Shown here: piece after piece, positions 33,567-41,155 of the stretch
Layout of the letters: every line of letters starts with the position of its first letter
Position numbering within the stretch: the stretch's first letter is position 1
Assembly (NCBI RefSeq): GCF_017873175.1
Contig: NZ_JAGGJW010000017.1
Coordinates: 62,001 to 126,000, forward strand
From: Neorhizobium petrolearium
Lineage (GTDB): Bacteria > Pseudomonadota > Alphaproteobacteria > Rhizobiales > Rhizobiaceae
DNA length: 64,000 nt
Direction: 5' to 3'
The notes under the pieces: model-generated
What the model was told of the DNA's origin: nothing
Database searches by the model: none
The model's input: the letters and a program-made list of their open reading frames with translations, nothing else
Translations under genes and position numbers: made by a program

Positions 33567-34980
33567 GATGTCCTCCAAGTGGGTGTTCTTGGGTGACGCA
33601 GGGCGTGACACCTGCCGTCCTGATGGGCCCGGCATCAAGTTCTTGATCGCTATCCAGAGGCGTCGGCGGCCTGCGCATGAGCTTTATGAGGTAGTAGACT
33701 CCAACGCCGAAGACGATGAAGTAGACGGCGATGAATATGAGAAGCGACGTTCCGACGGCGGGAGCGGAGACGGGAGAAAGGCTGTCGGCGGTCCTGAGGT
33801 GCCCGTAGACCGTCCATGGCTGGCGACCGACCTCGGTCGTGTACCATCCGGCAAGCACCGCCACGAATCCGGATCCCCCCATCCAGACGGAAGCGCGATG
33901 AAGCCACGGCGTGTCGTATAGCTTTCCCTTCCACCGCGCCCAAAGAGACCACAAGCCGATCCCGAGCATCAGCAATCCCAGAGCGACCATGATCCGGAAG
34001 GTGACGAAAGGCATCAGCGCCGGAGGACGCTGGTCACGCGGCCATTCCTTCAGCCCCTTTATCTCGCCGTCGAGCTCGTGTTTCAGGATCAGTGAACCCA
34101 GCTTTGGAATCTCCACGGCGTAACGCGTGGTCTCCGCCTCGTCGTCCGGAATGCCGAACAGGACGAGCGGCGCGCCGTCCGTGTGCGTCTCGTAGTGTCC
34201 TTCCATGGCAGCGATCTTCGCGGGCTGATGCTCAAGCGTATTCAGGCCATGCAGGTCGCCGACGAATATCTGGATCGGGGTCACGATAGCCGCCATCCAC
34301 ATCGCCATCGAAAACATGATCCGCGCCTGACGGTTCTGCCGATCCTTCAGGAGGTGCCAAGCCCCGACAGCACCGACGGCAAAGGCCGTGGTGAGGAAGG
34401 CCGCCAGAACCGTGTGGGTCATCCGGTATGGAAACGACGGGTTGAAGATGATCTGCCACCAATCTTCGGGAATGAAAACGCCGTTGGAATCGACGCTGAA
34501 CCCGGCAGGTGTGTGCATCCAGCTGTTCGCCGAAGTGATCCACGTGGCCGAGACCAATGTGCCTATCGCTACCATGGCGACGGCCACCATGTGGGCGGCG
34601 TTGCCCACACGCTTGCGGCCGAACAGGGCGATCCCGAGGAAGCCCGCCTCCAGGAAGAAAGCGGTAAGGACCTCGTAGCCGACCAGCGGACCGATGACGG
34701 GTCCCGCCTTGTCGGAAAACGACGACCAGTTGGTGCCGAACTGATAGCTCATGACGATGCCGGAAACGACGCCCATGGCGAATGTCACGGCGAAGATTGT
34801 CTTCCAATACTCGAAAAGCTTGAAATAGGCTTCGTCACGGCTCCAGAGCCAGAGCCCGTTCAGAACGGCCAGGTAACTCGCGGTACCAATTGAAAAGGCC
34901 GGGAAGAGAAAATGAAACGAGACGGTAAAAGCGAACTGTATTCGCGCCAGAATCTCGGCTTCGAGACCTAGAAAGGTCAT
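33556..34980 (-). CDS. cydA: Cytochrome bd-type quinol oxidase subunit I (short Q-loop, CioA-like)
   Basis: 474 residues. The haem-ligand histidine is His23 in FAFTVSFHFLFPAFSIG. The GRQPWTVYGHLRTADSLSP region is the conserved C-terminal bd signature. NSWMHTPAGF and FVGDLHGLNTLEHQPAKIAAMEGHYE belong to the quinol site and Q-loop. The length implies the short Q-loop (cyanide-insensitive) type. ATG at 34980 follows GGAG. First gene of cydAB-small subunit. The operon sits between two IS1595-derived sequences. Confidence 0.92.
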   Translation of the reverse strand: MTFLGLEAEILARIQFAFTVSFHFLFPAFSIGTASYLAVLNGLWLWSRDEAYFKLFEYWKTIFAVTFAMGVVSGIVMSYQFGTNWSSFSDKAGPVIGPLVGYEVLTAFFLEAGFLGIALFGRKRVGNAAHMVAVAMVAIGTLVSATWITSANSWMHTPAGFSVDSNGVFIPEDWWQIIFNPSFPYRMTHTVLAAFLTTAFAVGAVGAWHLLKDRQNRQARIMFSMAMWMAAIVTPIQIFVGDLHGLNTLEHQPAKIAAMEGHYETHTDGAPLVLFGIPDDEAETTRYAVEIPKLGSLILKHELDGEIKGLKEWPRDQRPPALMPFVTFRIMVALGLLMLGIGLWSLWARWKGKLYDTPWLHRASVWMGGSGFVAVLAGWYTTEVGRQPWTVYGHLRTADSLSPVSAPAVGTSLLIFIAVYFIVFGVGVYYLIKLMRRPPTPLDSDQELDAGPIRTAGVTPCVTQEHPLGGHHGH

Positions 34981-35047
34981 GACGGCTCCATGGCGCAGGC
35001 TTCGGCTCGGTTTGCCGGAGCCTGACTTCATAACATAAAATCGTGCA

Positions 35048-35065
35048 TAGTGCCCATCGGCACTA
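35048..35065. promoter_or_regulatory. TAGTGCC-N4-GGCACTA dyad upstream of cydA
   Basis: A perfect 7-bp inverted repeat (35048-35054 and 35059-35065) 70-85 bp before the cydA start. Candidate operator for the oxidase operon; no matching regulator identified. No FNR/FixK box was seen in this gap. Confidence 0.4.
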
Positions 35066-35228
35066 CGCCATAAAGTAGGCGCGCCTTGATACTAGCCAAG
35101 ACCTTCCTATGCCACACGTCTCAATGCCACGCCCATTGTCGGGCCAGATCGTAGAGTTGCCACTTGTCTTTACCGGCTGCTGGAGGTTGAGGGCATAGCG
35201 TTGGTTTCCCGCAGACGCGCGGCCTTTG

Positions 35229-35488
35229 CCAACCAAAGACAGCTACGGCAGATTTGATGGTGATGCCTCCGTCATGGCAGCGACGCATTCGCCGGCCGGT
35301 AGCACCGCGGAACACCTGCTGCAATTGTAATGCAGGAGGGACGCGTGACCAGAGATTTTTCGTAAATTTCCTGCCGTTTCTGCTCTTTCACAACACGTGG
35401 CCGGCGACAGCGCGCTACGCCCATCGGAACCCGATGTCGTGAAAATATAGATCGGCAAGTTGCGGGCTGATGTGATGAAAAACGCCTG
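35229..35488 (-). pseudogene. Decayed IS1595 transposase C-terminus (second copy)
   Basis: The minus strand gives FHHISPQLADLYFHDIGFRWA followed by an in-frame TAG. Further on, in shifted frames, come segments matching the intact copy (VFRGATGRRMRRCHDGGITIKSAVAVFG). Only the last quarter of the gene remains. Opposite orientation to the intact IS1595; the two bracket cydAB. Confidence 0.8.
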
Positions 35489-35505
35489 TCGCTTTGCACT
35501 TACAC

Positions 35506-35584
35506 GCAAGAATGCGGCGGTTTGGCAGAACGTGGGCATTTAATTATGAGAATGAAGGCGTCCAAATTTTCAAATTAACTGCAT
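35506..35584. repeat. Second copy of the 80-bp repeat unit
   Basis: Same order of blocks as 28470-28549 and same orientation: AGAATGCGGC, then GGGCATTTAA..ATGAGAAT, then TTTTCAAATTAACTGCA. Arms are more diverged. It directly follows the IS1595 remnant and again ends inside a minus-strand reading frame. Confidence 0.6.
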
Positions 35585-36330
35585 CTGCGGGAGTGTTTTG
35601 CGGGATGCGTTGATGAAGAACGGCATTGCTTCCCCGTCGAAACGATGCCGATGCAATCCAAACGTGGACTGACGCAGCATATCAAGCATTTCTGCTCCTC
35701 CAGAATGCACCATCGCGACACCGGCCAGGAGGGCAGGGCGCAAATGCAACGGCAAAACCGGGTTTTGCGGCGTTGGAAAGCTGGTGCATATTTCGGCAAG
35801 GAGGTCATCGAGTTCCGGAATGATTTCCCCAGCACCCTGAACTCCACAGTTCGTCCTCGCCTGGAAACGGAAGTACTGCGCTCCGTATGAGTTGCAGACG
35901 TACAATTCCGGCTGGCGATGCCCAGGTCTTTAAGCCATGTTCGGCTTCATCGGTGAGCAGCTTTTCGCCGCGCAGAGCCGCAACGCGATATTGCTGGAAA
36001 AGGGAAGGGACTTCGCGTCCGTCGGCATCCCGGAACTGGTTTCCGCAGAATGGGCATGTAGCGCGTCACCCCAGAAGCTGGCTTCGCAGGATCGGCGCCG
36101 GTTCCGTATGTTCCGGGATGCACCCCGTGCAGACCTGCGTTGGCCAAGCGGCGATGAGGCGGCGCGATGATTGCGCGACATTTGTGAAGGTCACTTTCGG
36201 TAGATAATGAGGCTGATGAGATAGGGTCTGATATTCTCCAGGACCCGTTTCGATGCGACTGGCGCGATGCGCACTTCGCAGAATTCCGAGATTTTCCGTT
36301 GAAAATGACGTGAGCAATATCTTGTTTTGG
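35570..36330 (-). pseudogene. Degenerate unrecognised gene
   Basis: Minus-strand coding-like segments occur in more than one frame. AAWPTQVCTGCIPEHTEPAPILRSQLLG runs to a TGA, with TCPFCGNQFRDADGREVPSLFQQYRVAALRGEKLL next in the same frame. After a shift comes the 111-codon frame ending at 35570. Two Cys pairs (CTGC, CPFC) suggest a zinc-ribbon-like part. The end lies inside the repeat motif, as for the reductase at 28742. I do not recognise the family. Confidence 0.4.
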
Positions 36331-36788
36331 CAAGCTAATATTCCTTCTCGACCCCGATGCCGAGGGCGAGCGGAAATAGGAGCTGTCGTTTAACAAAGGA
36401 AGTATCGGATAACTCGGAGTGCCACAGGGGCGAACTGTCGGATCAACCTTGTGTCCGAAAAACCGGGAGCAGGCCAAAAATACGATACTTCTATGAAGAT
36501 CGCCTAGGGAATTCCTGGCTACTTTCGAGACGGCAAAACGGAGCGTTTGTTGATGCCCTGACCGAAAGGCAGTTCTGGCCCATCGTTCTCGATTCCACAT
36601 TGTCCTCGTCTGCCGCTGGGTCTCGTGGCGAGAGCGTTTAGATGTATTCGAATTTCGACGATCTTGCTCCGCGGATTCTTGGCTTAGGGACCGATGGATC
36701 GGTGCGGCGCTTCCTTCGCGATTCCAAGAATCGTGGGGCACCTCCTTGTTTTATTGGACCAGCAATATTCCCACGCTGCTTCGCCAGT
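36331..36788. other. Intergenic stretch without a recognised gene
   Basis: 458 bp. A plus-strand frame at 36357-36641 is open and contains a plausible segment (KIRYFYEDRLGNSWLLS), but no start context, homology or conserved feature supports it as a gene. Confidence 0.35.
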
Positions 36789-36938
36789 CTAATGTTCATG
36801 CTTTTTGGCCAATTCCAAGAGCTTCTCTTCTTCTCGCTGAATGAGTTCCTTGAGTTTGGCCCGCTGATCTGGATTGGTCTCGTCGGCAAGTCGCGCTCGA
36901 AAATGCTCGATCGTTTTAAGGATGGCGTAGTGGCGCAT
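36789..36938 (-). CDS. Small helical protein, likely FNR/FixK-controlled
   Basis: 49 residues: MRHYAILKTIEHFRARL followed by a charged helix (DPDQ-like NPDQRAKLKELIQREEEKLLELAKK). Probably one helical hairpin. Similar short proteins are widespread in rhizobia without known function. The frame is open further upstream, but ATG at 36938 gives the compact form. A perfect anaerobox is centred 56 bp before the ATG, so with a site at -41.5 the leader would be about 15 nt. Confidence 0.6.
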   Translation of the reverse strand: MRHYAILKTIEHFRARLADETNPDQRAKLKELIQREEEKLLELAKKHEH

Positions 36939-36987
36939 AATTTTCGATCTCGCTAATTGAGGTTTAGCCCATCCGCTGCCGCTCATA

Positions 36988-37001
36988 TTGACAGATGTCA
37001 A
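36988..37001. promoter_or_regulatory. FNR/FixK box TTGAC-AGAT-GTCAA
   Basis: TTGACAGATGTCAA is an exact match to the FNR/FixK anaerobox TTGAY-N4-RTCAA, extended to a 7-bp arm palindrome (ATTGACA..TGTCAAT). It is positioned to activate the 49-residue gene on the minus strand and lies about 490 bp before the FixK-like gene on the plus strand. Confidence 0.75.
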
Positions 37002-37486
37002 TTCTCTGCAAGTAGGCGCCCTGGCCGTTTGTGGCAAGGCACGAGCTAGTATTCTTATCGAAGTCAACCATTCCGTGAGCCTTCGCCCAAGCTTCGCCAT
37101 TGGCGGGAGCGAGGTTCGGCAGGAATAATTGCCGAGCGGTGGCTCTCTCCGACGGGGCCGCATTCCGGGCAGGCTCACGGTGGTAAGTCCGTGGCGCCGC
37201 CGATTACACACATGAGCGGGTCGCACGGACCCAGGCACTGCGGGGTGCAGTCTGTCGAGCGCGAGTCTGAGTAAGCCCGCAGGGATGGTTGACAAATCGG
37301 CGTATTAAGGGGGCACTTGGCGCGTGCGAGTGCGGACGATGGAGCTCTAGCGGCGCAGCCATGCACAGCCTGCGTCGCTCGCCGGTTACCAATTGTTACA
37401 CAATCGAACCATGTTTCACGCCAACAGCATTCGGCTGTTACCGGTCTGGCGCAAGTTTGCACCATCGACTGTACGGAGACTGCATC
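37002..37486. other. Intergenic stretch without a recognised gene
   Basis: 485 bp between the FNR/FixK box and the FixK-like gene. Open frames on both strands are unconvincing. It should hold the promoter of the regulator gene. Confidence 0.4.
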
Positions 37487-38239
37487 ATGTTCATGGCCAA
37501 TCCTTATAATACTGTTCATACTCATAAACCGACGCCGCATGCGAATGGAGCCAGTTGCCTCGACCGTCTTTTCGTCAAACAGCCTGTCGAACATTTAGCC
37601 TCTGGCCAATCGCTTTTCTTCGAAGGCGACGACGCAAAGCACGTCTTTCAAGTCGTTGAGGGAACACTTCGAGTTTTCCGGATCATTTCCGGCGGACGGC
37701 GTGTCATTACCGGGTTTCTGGACGCTGGAGATATTGTCGGAGTGTCGTTGCGCGGTCGTTATCTCTACAGCGCCGAAGCGATAACTCCGTCTGTTGTCAA
37801 AAGGTTGGCGCGCCGACAATTCGATGCCGCCGTTGCATCCGACGAAGGGCTGCGTCCTGTCATCTTCGCTCGCGTTTGCGACGAAATGGCTGCGGCGCAA
37901 GATCAAATGGTACTGTTATCGAGCAAGAGCGCGGAGGAACGTCTGTGCACCTTCCTCGTCAAGTATCTGAGGCGAAACACGGTGCCCGGATGCACGATCA
38001 TTGAGCTGCCAATGACCCGGCTTGATATTGCCGACTATCTGGGCCTCACGATCGAGACCGTCTCTCGGACCGTTACGAAACTGGCCAACAAAGGAATTCT
38101 TGGTTTCGAAAATCCTGGCCTCCGCCATACGATCAGAATCGAGCGGCCCGGCATGTTGGCTCAACTTACTGGCGATGGCGATGATCATGAAGACCTGCCC
38201 GGCGACTTGCTCGCTCTCCGTGAACCACGCCGCCATTAG
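37487..38239 (+). CDS. CRP/FNR-family regulator, FixK type
   Basis: 250 residues: cAMP-binding-like beta-roll (LASGQSLFFEGDDAKHVFQVVEGTLRVFRI), dimerisation helix, and C-terminal HTH (MTRLDIADYLGLTIETVSRTVTKLANKGIL). The recognition helix has the E-x2-SR pattern that reads TTGA half sites. The N-terminal four-cysteine cluster of FNR is absent, so it should not sense O2 itself. That is typical of FixK, which is under the control of FixL. GGAG lies before the ATG at 37487. The next gene is a hybrid FixL. Confidence 0.85.
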   Translation: MFMANPYNTVHTHKPTPHANGASCLDRLFVKQPVEHLASGQSLFFEGDDAKHVFQVVEGTLRVFRIISGGRRVITGFLDAGDIVGVSLRGRYLYSAEAITPSVVKRLARRQFDAAVASDEGLRPVIFARVCDEMAAAQDQMVLLSSKSAEERLCTFLVKYLRRNTVPGCTIIELPMTRLDIADYLGLTIETVSRTVTKLANKGILGFENPGLRHTIRIERPGMLAQLTGDGDDHEDLPGDLLALREPRRH

Positions 38240-38465
38240 GTCTGGGTCACTCACAGGCGAGGCGAAGCCGGGAGGACGTGCTGCACCCAACGATGAGATC
38301 CTTCAACCCGACGAGGCTATGCCGTCAGTAGTTCCGGTGATTGCCTCGCAACCCAGGCGGAAATGTCCCAGGCTGACGAAGCAGAGGTTTTTCGCTTTCG
38401 GTCGTCGAGCCGATTCCCCTTTCCCTGGATCCATCATCAACGAAGCGAACGGGACGGTGACGAAC

Positions 38466-40010
38466 ATGGCAAAAGACCGAAACGAGCGTACCGAGGAGGA
38501 ACTGGACCTGCGGTCGATCCTGGATACGGTTCCCGAGGCGATGGTCGTCATTGACGAAATCGGTATCATCACGTCTTTCAGCGCCGCAGCGGAGCAGCTT
38601 TTCGGATATTCGGCGAATGAAGTTTGTGGTCACAACGTCAAGATGCTGATGCCGTCGCCGGACCGGGAGGCTCATGATGGCTATCTTACGCGATATCTGA
38701 CGACAGGCGAGCGTCGCATCATCGGGTACGGTCGCGTGGTTACCGGTCAGCGGAAAGACAGATCCGTGTTTCCCATGGAGCTTGCGGTGGGCGAGGCGAT
38801 CACCAATGGCAAGCGCATCTTCACCGGCTTCATCCGCGACCTCACCAGCCGCCACAAGATCGAGGAAGAACTGAGGCAATCGCAGAAGATGGAGGCGATC
38901 GGCCAGCTCACCGGCGGGCTGGCACACGACTTCAACAATCTGCTGACCGTCATTGGCGGCAATCTCGAAATGATCGAGAACAGGCTCTCGGACGAGAAAC
39001 TACTGGCCCTGCTTCATGAAGCGCAGGATGCCGCCGGGGACGGCGCCAAGCTGACCGGCCAGCTTCTGGCCTTCGGGCGCCGCCAGCCCCTCAATCCGAA
39101 GCTGGTGGATGTCGGGCAGTTGGTAACCGGTTTCTCCGATCTTTTAAGACGCTCGCTCGGCGAGACGATCGAATTCCGTACTGTCGTCACGGGAGCTTCC
39201 AATGAGGCGCTCGTCGATGCGTCGCAGCTCCAGAACGCGCTTCTTAACCTTGCCCTCAATGCCCGCGATGCCATGCCGCGCGGCGGCAAACTGACGATCG
39301 ACATCTCAAGGGTCAAGCTGGACGTCGATTATGCCCAGATGTATCCGCATATGCGCACCGGCGACTATGTGCTGATCTCGGTGACGGACACAGGCACGGG
39401 CATGACGCCGGAGGTGAAGGAAAAGGCCTTCGAACCGTTCTTCACCACCAAGGGTGTCGGTTCCGGAACCGGCCTTGGCCTTTCCATGGTCTATGGTTTC
39501 GCCAAGCAGTCCGGCGGCAATATCCAGCTCTACAGCGAGCCGGGGCAGGGCACCAGTGTCAGGCTCTTCCTGCCGGCGGCGCAAAAGGAGGATGCGAAGA
39601 TGTCCGCGGAAGTGGCGACTGCTTCAAGGGCGGCGGCGATTCCCGGCGGTACGGAGAAAATCCTGGTCGTGGAGGATGATCCCAGGGTGCGGCGTGTGGC
39701 GGTCTCACGCCTGATCGATTTCGGCTATCAGGTTGTCGAGGCGGCAAATGGCGTGGAGGCGCTCGACCGGCTCGCCCAGAACGACGATATCGCGCTGCTG
39801 TTTACCGACATCGTCATGCCGGGCGGCATGACAGGCGACGAACTGGCGGCGGAAGTCCGTGCGAGGCGTCCGAATATCAGGGTGCTGTTCACGTCGGGTT
39901 ATGCCGAGCCGGCGATCGCCGGACGCGAACTTGCCCAATCGGGAAGCTGGCTCAAGAAGCCCTACACGGCACGAGAGCTTGCGGTCGAGCTTCGCGATAT
40001 CTTGAATTGA
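38466..40010 (+). CDS. Hybrid FixL-type oxygen-sensing histidine kinase with receiver domain
   Basis: 514 residues: PAS domain (about 15-130), HisKA (phospho-acceptor in GGLAHDFNN near 170), HATPase (NLALNARDAMPRGG, TGTGMTPE, GTGLGLSMVYG) and a C-terminal receiver (ILVVEDDPRVRR, phospho-Asp in LLFTDIVMPG, Lys in SWLKKPY). In the PAS domain His70, Arg76 and Arg90 have the same spacing (6 and 20) as haem-ligand His200, Arg206 and Arg220 of Bradyrhizobium FixL, and REAHDGYLTRY matches. It should therefore bind haem and sense O2. The receiver fusion is as in hybrid FixL proteins of some rhizobia. No fixJ is adjacent. Confidence 0.85.
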   Translation: MAKDRNERTEEELDLRSILDTVPEAMVVIDEIGIITSFSAAAEQLFGYSANEVCGHNVKMLMPSPDREAHDGYLTRYLTTGERRIIGYGRVVTGQRKDRSVFPMELAVGEAITNGKRIFTGFIRDLTSRHKIEEELRQSQKMEAIGQLTGGLAHDFNNLLTVIGGNLEMIENRLSDEKLLALLHEAQDAAGDGAKLTGQLLAFGRRQPLNPKLVDVGQLVTGFSDLLRRSLGETIEFRTVVTGASNEALVDASQLQNALLNLALNARDAMPRGGKLTIDISRVKLDVDYAQMYPHMRTGDYVLISVTDTGTGMTPEVKEKAFEPFFTTKGVGSGTGLGLSMVYGFAKQSGGNIQLYSEPGQGTSVRLFLPAAQKEDAKMSAEVATASRAAAIPGGTEKILVVEDDPRVRRVAVSRLIDFGYQVVEAANGVEALDRLAQNDDIALLFTDIVMPGGMTGDELAAEVRARRPNIRVLFTSGYAEPAIAGRELAQSGSWLKKPYTARELAVELRDILN

Positions 40011-40393
40011 CCGACTTCGCTTCTGCGTCAATAACAAACGTCGCCGATAGCACGTACGATCGTCGCTTCGATCTTTTGCGATGAGAAGGGTTCCGCTGGT
40101 GCTCATAGGGGCGCCGCGACGATGGTTGCGTTCGGCGGTGAATTCGCGTTGTTAAAAGCTCCTTCGCCAACCCCGGCATGAGAACCGACCAGTGGAGAAG
40201 CCAGCGGCTGGATTAACCTAGCGTCTGACTTTAGCCTTGGGAACGAGGAGTTTTTTGGTTCTGCTAGCATTGGCGCCCGGCCCGGCTGCAATCTGGCGAT
40301 GATAATCTTCAGTTTCTTCATAAAGTCGAGTTTACTTCTCGCAAGCTTGCTCTAGGTCAAATCGACGTCACTGGGCGCAGCATGGAGGATTGA
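40011..40393. other. Intergenic region upstream of napE
   Basis: 383 bp with no gene. TTGCT-CTAG-GTCAA at 40347-40360 is one base from the FNR/FixK consensus, but its centre is only 40 bp before the napE start codon. If it works from -41.5 the transcript would be leaderless. It may act in another way or be fortuitous. Confidence 0.4.
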
Positions 40394-40585
40394 TTGGTCA
40401 ATTTTTCCACCGAGCAACTGAAGGATGGGGCGCCAAAATCCCGCAGGCGCGCTGAACTTTTAACATTTGTCATCCTGGCCTTTGGCATCTGGCCTATCGT
40501 CGCCGTTGGCGTGGTCGGCGGATACGGCTTCCTGGTCTGGATGTACCAGATCATCAGCGGCCCTCCCGGTCCCCCCGGTCATTGA
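40394..40585 (+). CDS. napE: Periplasmic nitrate reductase small membrane protein NapE
   Basis: 63 residues with one membrane helix in the conserved block ELLTFVILAFGIWPIVAVGVVGGYGFLVWMYQ and a GPPGPPGH tail. The start must be TTG at 40394; GGAGGA lies 4-5 bases upstream and no ATG or GTG fits. First gene of the nap operon, as in other rhizobia. Function of NapE is not established. Confidence 0.8.
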   Translation: MVNFSTEQLKDGAPKSRRRAELLTFVILAFGIWPIVAVGVVGGYGFLVWMYQIISGPPGPPGH

Positions 40586-40867
40586 GGCTCGTCATGCAGG
40601 ATCGTTGCCTCACCCGATACCGTATCCTGCCAGACAGGATAACGTCAGACACGGGCGCCCGACCTCGAGGTTTTGGCCCCCGTTCGTTCCATGCAGACAC
40701 GGGATTCGGCGTCCTGGCCGAACGATGTCCTGCCGAGGTTATCGGCGCCTGGCCGGCGCGCGGTGACCTCCTCCTTCCGGAAAACGACAACGAAGCCGTC
40801 GCCGGTAGCATTGCATGCAAGGCGTCTGCCCTGTCGGCGCGATGCGCGTGGAACAGGGGGATATCCG

Positions 40868-41155
40868 ATGTCTGAAGGGAAGCAGCGCTACTACGTGTCC
40901 AGCGCGGTGATCGTGATGAAGCCGCAGGACCAGGAACGTGTTCGCCGGGCAATATCCGAGATGAGCGGTGTCGAGGTCCACGGCGTTCAGGACGGCAAGA
41001 TGGTTGTCGTCATCGAAGGTTACAGCAGCGGCCAGCTGGGTGCGGCTTTGTCGGCAATCTCGGCGATTGACGGCGTGGTCGCCGCGAACATGGTTTTTGA
41101 ACATTCCGAAGAGCAAGAGGGTATCGCAGATGAAGGGAGAACTGACGCGGCGTGA
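40868..41155 (+). CDS. napD: NapD chaperone for NapA
   Basis: 95 residues of the NapD ferredoxin-like fold: YYVSSAVIVMKPQDQERVRRAISEMSGVEVHG, then KMVVVIEGYSSGQLGAALSAISAIDGVVAANMVFEH. It binds the Tat signal of NapA. ATG at 40868 follows GGGGGATATCC. The 3' end overlaps napA by 26 bases. Usually napF (a 4xFe-S ferredoxin) lies between napE and napD; the 282-bp gap here has no cysteine clusters, so napF is missing. Confidence 0.88.
   Translation: MSEGKQRYYVSSAVIVMKPQDQERVRRAISEMSGVEVHGVQDGKMVVVIEGYSSGQLGAALSAISAIDGVVAANMVFEHSEEQEGIADEGRTDAA

Noticed and set aside
35091..35107. TTGATACTAGCCAA upstream of cydA as an FNR box
   Set aside because: The right half GCCAA deviates at two positions from ATCAA; too weak to call.
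40391..40402. TTGATTGGTCAA as an FNR/FixK box for nap
   Set aside because: The half-sites are separated by 4 rather than 6 bases between TTGA and TCAA, and the sequence overlaps the napE start codon.
40582..40875. 94-codon frame between napE and napD as a possible napF
   Set aside because: It has only scattered cysteines and none of the C-x2-C-x2-C-x3-C clusters of NapF.
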